A stretch of DNA of 10,299 nucleotides from CAMBDR01 sp046597185 (GTDB taxonomy: Bacteria; Pseudomonadota; Gammaproteobacteria; Burkholderiales; Burkholderiaceae_D), in assembly GCA_046597185.1 (NCBI GenBank), contig JBKJLF010000013.1:1-10299 (forward strand), read 5' to 3'. Positions 1 to 6,146 of the stretch are shown piece by piece (positions within the stretch are counted from its first letter, which is position 1; the number at the start of each line of letters is the position of its first letter). The notes below the pieces were generated by a model. The model was not told the DNA's origin. It saw only the letters and a program-made list of their open reading frames with translations, and made no database searches. Both the position numbers and the translations under genes were made by a program.

Positions 1-1
1 A

Positions 2-979
2 TTGCAAGCAGAACGAATTTTGATGAGGTGGAATGAGTTGGTGGAAAGCGAGCCTGAAATATGGGAGCGCACTATGCTTTATTTGGTCGTTGCACAAACC
101 TACTTGAGTAAAGAAGACGAGGCAAAGCAAACCGAGGCGAAACTATACAAAGAATTGACAAAAAGGATTACATTCGACGACCATGCGAAGCGAAGCCTAA
201 ATCACTTACGCCTAAAGGCAAATATGCTAAATTCGTCAGAAGTTGCGGCAAAAAGAATTTTGGACGCAATAAATTTTTTCAATGGGCAGGATAGTGCTGA
301 TGTTTACGATCCCATTTATCAATTTATTGGATTTGTAAATCTTTCTGCAAATAAATTGCAATCTGGGAAATTTCTTGATGCTTTTGATTGCACAAATCAG
401 GCTGAAAAAATTGTTCGTACGGAAGTTGGGCTAACATTTCCACGGTATGATATTTTGCTGAGTAATATGGCAATTAGTGGTTACTTATCAAGAAAATTGG
501 AACTAAAGAATGCAAAGGACTTATTAATTGCAACATTAAATTCGCCACAAAGGAAAAAAGATCCACTTTTCGTCAATAATTATGGATATATCTTGGCATT
601 AGAGGGGAATTTTACAGAAGCAATTGAAATTATTAAACCTGTTTTTTATGCGTTATGCATGGATGATGATATTGATTCGTATTTTTTGTATTTTTTGGGA
701 AATAACTTGGCAGGTTGTTTTTATATGCGGGGAATATTTGATGAAAGTATTAATATTTGGAAATTAATAACCCCATTTGTAAAGGAATTCGTTGGACCAA
801 TAAAACACTATATTAAAAAAAGACATGACTTGCAGGGGAAGATATTTGAGTGTGCCGAGAATATTTATAATTGGCATGAATATATTAAAAATACTTCTGG
901 GCCGCAAGTTGGTACCGGATGGGATTTTTTTGGAACTGGCTATCTAGCTTCTGATATAGAATTTTGGTCAGATGAGTGA
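2..979 (+). CDS. TPR-like helical-repeat protein, 5' end outside window
   Basis: The frame is open from the left edge, so the true start probably lies upstream; the TTG at position 2 is only the first possible start inside the window. About 325 residues are visible. They are almost entirely helical and contain tetratricopeptide-like pairs, clearest near residues 190-215 (VNNYGYILALEGNFTEAIEI) and 235-260 (NLAGCFYMRGIFDESINIWK), where the Gly/Ala spacing fits a TPR. Such arrays bind protein partners; no catalytic motif is visible, but an N-terminal effector or sensor domain could lie off the edge. The gene is AT-rich, like the next two genes and unlike everything right of 2832. Its last 12 bases overlap the end of the convergent broken gene. 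A scaffold or regulatory subunit of an accessory system is possible. The specific family is not recognised. Confidence 0.7.
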   Translation: MQAERILMRWNELVESEPEIWERTMLYLVVAQTYLSKEDEAKQTEAKLYKELTKRITFDDHAKRSLNHLRLKANMLNSSEVAAKRILDAINFFNGQDSADVYDPIYQFIGFVNLSANKLQSGKFLDAFDCTNQAEKIVRTEVGLTFPRYDILLSNMAISGYLSRKLELKNAKDLLIATLNSPQRKKDPLFVNNYGYILALEGNFTEAIEIIKPVFYALCMDDDIDSYFLYFLGNNLAGCFYMRGIFDESINIWKLITPFVKEFVGPIKHYIKKRHDLQGKIFECAENIYNWHEYIKNTSGPQVGTGWDFFGTGYLASDIEFWSDE

Positions 980-1647
980 ATCATATAAATCTCGAAGATT
1001 AAGTAAACCCAACCAACTACGGCACCTATTTAAAATAAGATATTGTTTGTTTAATTTAATTGTAAAAGAGATTTTTCTTCGAGGCAAAAATGACAATTTG
1101 GATTTGTCGTAATTTAAGGAAACTACTAATTTTACCCGCCCATCTTCGAGATATACTTCATTTTCCGAAACTTGCGGCATCATTTCTCCTACGAAATCTC
1201 TAAAAAGTTGCCAGTATGGCCCGACCTTACCCATAATCTCGGCATGCTTACCTCCCCAAAAGTTTTGACTTTTGCCAGATAAAGTAGCGCAATAACCAAA
1301 CATGTAGTGTGCAAGTTCAGGTTCAATTAGTTTCGAATTAAGTATTAATGGTACTTGTTCATAACAATATACAAACAATATTTTTTAGATGGTGGAATAT
1401 TTTGTAATTCGATAGAGTCCACTTCCAACAATTCACATATCTCTCTCGAAAATGTGTCTTCAAGAAATTTTCGATGAATATCAAAAAATAATTGAGAACG
1501 ATTTTGAATGTTTTGATTTTAAAAATCCTTTAATGTTTTAATGATTGATAACATTACACTTATGCCTGCCACGACTAGGCTAAATATCGCCACCGCAACA
1601 CTTGCAACAGGTGAGAATTCTTTTAATTCGACTAGGGTTGGAATCAT
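968..1647 (-). pseudogene. Broken gene for an N-terminally membrane-anchored protein
   Basis: Three adjacent open segments read as one protein with two lesions. Segment one starts at ATG 1647-1645 and encodes 42 residues with a hydrophobic span (SVAVAIFSLVVAGISVML), ending at TAA 1521-1519. The same frame then continues without a start codon (NQNIQNRSQLFFDIHRKFLE...) to 1345. The final segment, to the stop at 968, lies in the frame one base back; it is open from 1384, next to a run of six A on the coding strand (1386-1381). Adding one A there gives 681 bases, 227 codons with the stop. Joined, it would be a single-pass anchor followed by a soluble helical domain. The motif around FVYCYEQVPLILNSKLIEPE faintly recalls DUF4760-type proteins, which is tentative. 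Alternatives are two separate small genes, or sequencing error in A/T runs. As written it cannot make the full protein. Confidence 0.6.
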
Positions 1648-1734
1648 AAAAATCGCTCGCGATTCATTAAATATTAAAGAGTAAACTTATGGGGGGCGGA
1701 AAATACGACACTTTATCTATATTCTTACACTATG

Positions 1735-2811
1735 CTATGCGTCGCGTTCCATTCCGAGGCCAACCATTGCGAGAAAAAAATCAGAATAACTAAATCCAGC
1801 TTGAGAAAATAGATAATTAATTGCGTTGCATTTTGTAATGTGTGGGGTGCTCGATACATCAGTGACGAATGCATCTCCGGATTCAGTCATTCTAAAATCA
1901 ATTCTACTAATGTTTTGAAAGTTAAGTATATCAACTGCTCTTTCAGCAATTTTTCCAACTTCCACGATTTTATCATTTGGGATACCATGAGCGGCAGTAA
2001 AGATATAGGAATCTTCCCAGGCGTCATCGTATAAAAGAACGGTCTCGTCTAATTTAACTTTTCCATTCAAGCTAAGAGCTGCAACACCAAGTATTTTTGT
2101 TTTTTTCAGTCGAACTACTGGCACCTCTAACTCGTAACCTGAAATTAGATTTTGTACAGTTATTGGTTGTTGTAGAGCTTTGCTTAGGAAATCAATCTTC
2201 TTTTCCATTTCATGTGAAAATGGCCCGACTGCTCCGCTGTCCACTCCAATACTGCTACATTCATATGTCGATTTTGAAATTACCGGAGTTCCTATCTCTG
2301 GTCGAATATCATCCCACCACCCTATCCCATTGATGTAATAATATGACTTCGGGACATTTATGCCAAAAGTACTTAATAGTTTTGAACAGTGAAATTTGTG
2401 GCGATTAATAGCGCAAGAGTAAGCGTCTGAATTTAAAGTTTTTATGCCAAAATGAGCACAGAATGCAGGCATTAATGCTCTACGGGCAGGGCCTTTTCCA
2501 TTTATTGCGGATGTGTAGATAAATTTATTTTTAATATCTAATCTATCGTATTCGCCAGATAAAACCCATTTAAAAAAGTCAATTTCATCAGGAAAATGTT
2601 GCACGTAAAATCCTGCATCTCTAATTGCCTCAATTATTTCGTTAATTTCAATGTCGTTTAAGAAACTTGTTCGCATGCTATGGTGTGCATAATCATCCAT
2701 TTGCCTTGATTGGCTCTTGACATTGATGATGAGAATGAGAGCAGTATCTTTGGCGATGGCGCTCGCATTACTAATCATTTGCTGAATTTCTGAAGTTGGA
2801 AAGGTAGTCAT
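1735..2811 (-). CDS. ATP-grasp ligase, D-Ala-D-Ala ligase-like
   Basis: This 358-residue protein has the ATP-grasp layout of the D-alanine-D-alanine ligase (COG1181) group, which joins a carboxylate to an amine through an acyl-phosphate. Visible landmarks are the central-domain lysine segment near residues 137-155 (NRHKFHCSKLLSTFGINVP), the ATP-binding lysine region PVISKSTYECSSIGV (about 176-190, comparable to the Ddl K...SSxGV loop), GYELEVPV (225-232), and the C-terminal metal-binding segment SRIDFR...AFVTDVSSTPHIT (302-326). In Ddl that last motif is ExN; here it is D318-V-S320, an unusual substitution. Length matches Ddl enzymes (about 300-360). The start is ATG 2811-2809, preceded by AGGA at 2823-2820. 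The frame stays open upstream to 3369, but only as a shadow of the recombinase. The gene is AT-rich, 20 bases after the recombinase stop and probably co-transcribed with it. The substrate is unknown; a peptide, cell-wall precursor or metabolite are all possible. Confidence 0.8.
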   Translation of the reverse strand: MTTFPTSEIQQMISNASAIAKDTALILIINVKSQSRQMDDYAHHSMRTSFLNDIEINEIIEAIRDAGFYVQHFPDEIDFFKWVLSGEYDRLDIKNKFIYTSAINGKGPARRALMPAFCAHFGIKTLNSDAYSCAINRHKFHCSKLLSTFGINVPKSYYYINGIGWWDDIRPEIGTPVISKSTYECSSIGVDSGAVGPFSHEMEKKIDFLSKALQQPITVQNLISGYELEVPVVRLKKTKILGVAALSLNGKVKLDETVLLYDDAWEDSYIFTAAHGIPNDKIVEVGKIAERAVDILNFQNISRIDFRMTESGDAFVTDVSSTPHITKCNAINYLFSQAGFSYSDFFLAMVGLGMERDA

Positions 2812-2819
2812 TCGATAAT

Positions 2820-2823
2820 TCCT
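2820..2823 (-). promoter_or_regulatory. Shine-Dalgarno AGGA fixing the ATP-grasp start
   Basis: Read on the - strand, AGGA lies 8 bases before ATG 2811, in the short gap after the recombinase stop. It supports this start rather than the long upstream extension of the same frame, whose first ~186 residues are Arg/His/Ala-rich and antisense-like in composition. Confidence 0.55.
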
Positions 2824-2831
2824 AGTTATCG

Positions 2832-3776
2832 CTAAATCTCCAACCTCCTCCGCACATTCACCCGCGAAATCTCCGTCCTCAACGCATGATCCGCCACATG
2901 CGTATAAATCTCCGTCGTCGTAATACTCGCGTGCCCCAGCAGCTTCTGCACAAACCGAATATCCAGCCCCGCCTCCAGCAACTGCGTGGCCGCCGTGTGC
3001 CTGAGCATGTGCGGCGTGATCCTGCGGGTCAGGTTGGCGTCTTCGGCGAACATGCGGATTACGCGGCGGATGTATTGCTCGTTCGCCGGGCGACCCAGGC
3101 CGTTTAATAACAACGCGCCATGCACATTGCCGCCGAACTTTACCTTGGCACGCTCTTGATATTGCTGTAGCCGCGTCGGCGTAATCGCGTCGGGAAACGA
3201 TACGTGCCGCTCGCGGTGGCCTTTGCCTAGCACCCGAATTTGCATTAAAGCATGGTCGATGTCGGTGAGTTTGATCTTGGCTAGCTCGCCTACGCGTAGG
3301 CCCGTGAGCGCGAGCACTTCGATGGCCAGGCGCGCGGTGAGCTTGTCCCACTCGCTGCGCGCAAGGCATGCGGCTTGCGCGTCTGCACCCATGCCCTCGG
3401 GCTGCACCGCGATTAGTTGACGGATTTCATCGGTCTGCAAATTGCGCGGTAGCCGCTTGGCGAGGCGAATTTCAATATGCACCCGCTCTAAGGGATTGAA
3501 GTGAATCATGCGCCGCCGAAACAACCATTTTACCAACGCTTTAACGCACGCCGCACGCCGCTTCACGGTGGAAGTTTTTAACTCAGGGTTGATTAACCAC
3601 GCTTGAATCGTGTCTTCAATCCAAGCTTCAGAAAACGCCTCTATCGCCTGTTTAGCCCCCACCGCCAACACAAAACACGCTAAATCATGCCGATACGCGC
3701 GTACTGATAAAGGACTGAGCTTCTTTTCGTTCGCACAGTATTGCAAAAATCGTTCGCATGCATCAGCCAAGTCCAT
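2832..3776 (-). CDS. XerC/XerD-like tyrosine recombinase
   Basis: This 314-residue site-specific recombinase cuts and rejoins DNA through a 3'-phosphotyrosine. The N-terminal SAM-like core-binding domain covers about residues 1-100 (ADACERFLQYCANEKKLSP... AYRHDL). The catalytic domain is complete: R161 (LTGLRVGELAKI), K185 (VLGKGHRERH), H256 and R259 (TPHMLRHTAAT), H282 (LLGHASITTTEIY) and the nucleophile Y291. Length and layout match XerC/XerD, and it lacks the extra helix region expected of an integron integrase. The start is ATG 3776-3774, with GGGA a few bases upstream. Base composition is GC-rich, like the operon to the right and unlike the ATP-grasp gene directly downstream. Its position at the border of AT-rich cargo suggests a mobile-element recombinase rather than the housekeeping dif resolvase. 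No convincing attachment core was found by eye. Confidence 0.93.
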   Translation of the reverse strand: MDLADACERFLQYCANEKKLSPLSVRAYRHDLACFVLAVGAKQAIEAFSEAWIEDTIQAWLINPELKTSTVKRRAACVKALVKWLFRRRMIHFNPLERVHIEIRLAKRLPRNLQTDEIRQLIAVQPEGMGADAQAACLARSEWDKLTARLAIEVLALTGLRVGELAKIKLTDIDHALMQIRVLGKGHRERHVSFPDAITPTRLQQYQERAKVKFGGNVHGALLLNGLGRPANEQYIRRVIRMFAEDANLTRRITPHMLRHTAATQLLEAGLDIRFVQKLLGHASITTTEIYTHVADHALRTEISRVNVRRRLEI

Positions 3777-3880
3777 AGTTTTCCCATTGCAAAATTAAAC
3801 AAAGGCGAATGGTACGATACTTGGCGTGGTTGTTGGTTGATTTGGTGTAATTGTTGTATTGTTACTGCTATAGATATTTC

Positions 3881-3908
3881 TTGATATTTACATTGTGGCC
3901 TCAGTCAA
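3881..3908 (-). promoter_or_regulatory. Possible sigma-70 promoter for the recombinase
   Basis: On the - strand, TTGACT (3908-3903) and TATCAA (3886-3881) are separated by 16 bases, matching the -35 consensus at five of six positions and the -10 at four of six. It lies about 105 bases upstream of the recombinase ATG in AT-rich DNA and could drive recombinase plus ATP-grasp ligase. Such matches arise by chance, so this is a weak call. Confidence 0.3.
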
Positions 3909-3946
3909 TTGGTTTTCTTCACTGTGGCTACGGCGAAATGGGCGTG

Positions 3947-3958
3947 GCCGAATTCGGC
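3947..3958. repeat. 12-base perfect palindrome GCCGAATTCGGC
   Basis: A perfect inverted repeat lies in the gene-free gap between the recombinase and the nuclease gene. It could be a dimeric protein binding site, part of a recombination site or a remnant of a mobile-element end. Nothing in the sequence decides between these. Confidence 0.4.
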
Positions 3959-3977
3959 TAGCAAAAGCGCATGGCCA

Positions 3978-4012
3978 GGGTTAGAATGCGGGCATTGTTC
4001 TTCATCTAACCC
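3978..4012. repeat. Inverted repeat GGGTTAGA / TCTAACCC with 19-base spacer
   Basis: Perfect 8-base arms lie at 3978-3985 and 4005-4012. The spacer contains a second small inverted repeat (AATGC/GCATT around 3985-3996), which could not form at the same time at its first base. No T-run follows on the + strand, so it is not a good intrinsic terminator. It lies next to the transposase remnant and may be part of a mobile-element end. Confidence 0.4.
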
Positions 4013-4045
4013 AACCCAATTTTAAGGAACGATTCATGTTGCCAT

Positions 4046-4147
4046 CTACCTATACCCACTTCCAAATCCACAGTCGCCACGCACCAGCTTCGGGCGCTGT
4101 TCTTTAGGCAGATCGTTGATTGCGCCTGGTTCCTCAATACCATCAAA
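4046..4147 (-). pseudogene. Remnant of an IS1380-like transposase
   Basis: On the - strand, the 30-odd residues after the nuclease stop codon read GIEEPGAINDLPKEQRPKLV followed by RGDCGFG and are then cut by a TAG at 4048-4046. The pattern of a proline-containing loop, then RP-K-L-V-R-G-D-x-GFG, strongly recalls the internal DDE segment of IS1380-family transposases, from memory of the family. Only about 100 bases survive, and neither flank looks like the rest of a transposase. The fragment is in frame with the nuclease gene, directly behind its TGA. It marks an old insertion and deletion at the left end of the condensin operon. The opposite strand's small reading frame is a shadow of it. Confidence 0.5.
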
Positions 4148-4714
4148 TCAAGGCTGAACTTTCCCTACCAACTTACGCAAGAAAATCCTTTGCTCATTCT
4201 CTACTGGCCAAAACAAGGCTTTTTCAGGCTGATCATTCTCGTTGCGCTCGATCAATGGCGTTTTGGTCAAGGGGTTTTTTCCTTGGTTGTGGAATAGAAA
4301 ATAACGGCGCGGCCAATTGGCCAAGCTTAAATTGTGATAGTTCCTGAGCAGGCTGTCGAGAAAATCCAGCAGGCAATGTGCGCTACGAAACTGTTGGGCA
4401 ATGTCATTGCGGTTCGGTTCGCTGGATTTGAGTTCTACGCACAAAATAAAGGGTTCGCCACCCACCGCACAAAAAATGACGGCATCACATGCGCGGTGCA
4501 TGTCGTGTTGTTTGACAAAGGTTTTTTGTCCCGGAAAACCACATTCATCCAGCTTCAGTGCAAACGCATCCGGGCCGATGCTGACAATATGGATCTGTTT
4601 GAGACTGGCTTGCTTACCCGTTTCCGCTACTGTAATGGTTGCATCGTGCGCTTGCAGGCATTTTTCCGGGTTCAGGATCTGTTTTAACATCGCCAAGGTT
4701 TCGTGCGCCGCCAT
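4148..4714 (-). CDS. PD-(D/E)XK nuclease-like protein, ATPase partner
   Basis: This 188-residue protein carries a plausible PD-(D/E)XK active site: D77 in ACDAVIFCAV, then a beta strand ending in E94-x-K96 (FILCVELKSSEP), followed by Q107 in an amphipathic helix (NDIAQQFRSAHCLLDFLD). The spacing of Asp, ExK and the following helix is that of restriction-type and RecB-like nucleases. No DNA-binding domain, signal peptide or membrane span is visible. The ATG overlaps the stop of the upstream ATPase gene (TAATG), a standard sign of translational coupling and of a fixed-ratio complex. By analogy with ATPase-nuclease defence pairs (Septu, Gabija, PARIS), the ATPase probably gates this enzyme, but it is not HNH or TOPRIM as in those. 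The gene ends directly against an IS1380-like remnant, so the C-terminus may have been trimmed. Specific family not recognised. Confidence 0.65.
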   Translation of the reverse strand: MAAHETLAMLKQILNPEKCLQAHDATITVAETGKQASLKQIHIVSIGPDAFALKLDECGFPGQKTFVKQHDMHRACDAVIFCAVGGEPFILCVELKSSEPNRNDIAQQFRSAHCLLDFLDSLLRNYHNLSLANWPRRYFLFHNQGKNPLTKTPLIERNENDQPEKALFWPVENEQRIFLRKLVGKVQP

Positions 4715-6132
4715 TATTCACCGCCATAGCGCAGTTCATCCTGCATTTGGTTCATGTCAAGAATGGTTTGGTCAAAACTTTGCACATCCAGCCCCAGTTT
4801 GGGGTCGGGTGTGACTTTGATCAAGGTGTTGACTGTCCGCCGGCTTTTTGTTCCCTTGCGCTCTGGCCGGGCTTCACCGGTTACATACAAAAGTACTTGA
4901 TCAGGCCGTAATTGTTCTTCCTGCTGATAACCGTGGCTGGTGCGAACCTGGGCAAAATGCGGCAGATTGCGGGACAACATCAGCAGGGTATTAAATTCCC
5001 GCACGATGGTATCGCTATGCGTGGTAATAAATACCCGCACGCCCAGATTCACCAGTCGCGCCAAAAAACGGGCGAGATGACGTTGATTGTCCGGGTGCAG
5101 ATTCAGTTCCGGCTCATCAATCATCAACATGCTGTTTGGCGCTGCCTGGTATTTGAGCCAGTACCAGATAATCAGCAGGGAGCGTACTGCGCTGGAAGTT
5201 TCGCCTAACCCCAACTGAAGTTTGGTTTTGTCTGGCCGAAAATGGGTGGCACCGTCTTTATTGGTGACATATTGGCCGCCGACAATGGTGCTAAAGGCAT
5301 CCAACAGTTCTGGGTGTGCGCTGATCAATCGGCCATCTTCGCTGTCCGGGCCGGGCAAAGTGCTGGTAAAGCGGATATTGTCTTTGACGGGGCCAGGATA
5401 GTTTTTCTTGGCCTTAAGAATGGGTAGTAAGCCAAGGTAGCTTGGCCGACCAAAGCTTTCTGGTGTTCGGTTAAGAATTGAACCAAAAAATGAACTCTGG
5501 TTGGTAGTTGCAGCGCGCAAATCATGCTGAAAAAGTGTTGCGCCTGTTCGCTCGCTGCTGGCAATAAAAATCTCAGGCATCGTTTCATTGAGTACCATTT
5601 CAAGCAGTGCTTCGCCAATGAACGCGTTAATCCCGTAGCCACTGATGAGTTCCTTGCCCAGATCACTGGCAGTAATTTCGGCAATGTTACTATTGGCGGG
5701 TTTGATGATGGTTAGCAACAGGTTGGATTCGCCATTGCGATGTTCATATAAAAATGGGCTTTGCCGCCATTTGTCACCAAAGGTAAATTCCCAGTTCAAG
5801 CGGGTATTTTCGAATGCACTGGTTTGCATCGCCATCATTTCCGGCAAGTTCGTGGCTAGCAGGGCCAATGCCTGCTTGCTGATTTCCGACCATGGCTGAA
5901 TGATTTTTTGGGCGATATCAATTTTTGCCACGCCTTTCAGATTGAGCGTCGCCAGCTCATCGCTCAAGTCGATTTTGCATAAATTGCCCCACGATTTCAA
6001 AAGGCAATATAGCACGTAGGTCACATAGGTTTTACCAGAATTATTTTGACCACACAAAATGGTCAGATCTGCCAACGCCAGTTCGCCCTTGGCAAGTGGG
6101 CCAAGGTTTTCAAATGTCATTTTCATCGTCAT
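4714..6132 (-). CDS. OLD/ABC-type AAA ATPase
   Basis: This 472-residue ABC-fold ATPase belongs to the AAA_13/AAA_15/OLD-like group. The N-terminus has the family form MTFENLGPL...ADLTILCGQNNSGKT, with Walker A at residues 28-35. A signature-like segment is at GLGETSSAVRSLL (308-320), Walker B at SMLMIDEPELNLHP (334-347, D339 and E340) and the H-loop at FITTHSD (368-374). No TOPRIM domain follows, unlike full OLD nucleases, and the C-terminal ~100 residues have no recognised fold. Three in-frame ATGs compete (6132, 6126, 6120); the upstream GGGA/GGA is best spaced for 6126, which also gives the family-like beginning MKMTFENLGPL, so the first two residues are doubtful. The gene lies 14 bases after the SMC stop and overlaps the nuclease start by one base. 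It likely acts as sensor or switch for the nuclease. Confidence 0.85.
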   Translation of the reverse strand: MTMKMTFENLGPLAKGELALADLTILCGQNNSGKTYVTYVLYCLLKSWGNLCKIDLSDELATLNLKGVAKIDIAQKIIQPWSEISKQALALLATNLPEMMAMQTSAFENTRLNWEFTFGDKWRQSPFLYEHRNGESNLLLTIIKPANSNIAEITASDLGKELISGYGINAFIGEALLEMVLNETMPEIFIASSERTGATLFQHDLRAATTNQSSFFGSILNRTPESFGRPSYLGLLPILKAKKNYPGPVKDNIRFTSTLPGPDSEDGRLISAHPELLDAFSTIVGGQYVTNKDGATHFRPDKTKLQLGLGETSSAVRSLLIIWYWLKYQAAPNSMLMIDEPELNLHPDNQRHLARFLARLVNLGVRVFITTHSDTIVREFNTLLMLSRNLPHFAQVRTSHGYQQEEQLRPDQVLLYVTGEARPERKGTKSRRTVNTLIKVTPDPKLGLDVQSFDQTILDMNQMQDELRYGGE

Positions 6133-6146
6133 TCCATCCCATCAGT

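Larger units (their letters stand above)
3777..4147. other. Intergenic scar between two gene modules
   Basis: This stretch of about 370 bases has no intact gene. From left to right it holds the leader and possible promoter of the recombinase (3881-3908, - strand), a 12-base perfect palindrome centred on GAATTC (3947-3958), an 8-base inverted repeat (3978-3985 with 4005-4012) and a transposase remnant (4046-4147). A short + strand reading frame at 4036-4107 preceded by AAGGAAC is best read as the antisense of that remnant. Composition shifts from AT-rich near 3780-3900 to GC-rich further right, fitting a patchwork of old insertions. Confidence 0.6.

Noticed and set aside
1651..1664. Hairpin AATCGC/GCGATT as an intrinsic terminator for the ATP-grasp gene
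   Set aside because: The loop would be only two bases, the stem is short, and the element lies just upstream of the start of the broken gene rather than after a coding end in a convincing position.
2812..3369. Upstream extension of the ATP-grasp reading frame, giving a 544-residue protein
   Set aside because: The extra ~186 residues run inside the recombinase gene in another frame and are Arg/His/Ala-rich without any fold. An AGGA-preceded ATG at 2811 gives a normal-length ATP-grasp protein.
2832..3776. Integron integrase
   Set aside because: The catalytic domain lacks the extra IntI insertion between the catalytic regions, and no attC-like cassette recombination sites are seen in the AT-rich genes.
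3777..3900. A dif-like XerC/XerD core site
   Set aside because: GGTACGATAC at about 3811 loosely resembles one half-site, but no matching second half at the right spacing was found.
4036..4107. Small + strand reading frame of 23 codons after AAGGAAC
   Set aside because: It has a good ribosome-binding-like sequence, but the opposite strand reads as a recognisable transposase segment, so this is most simply its antisense.
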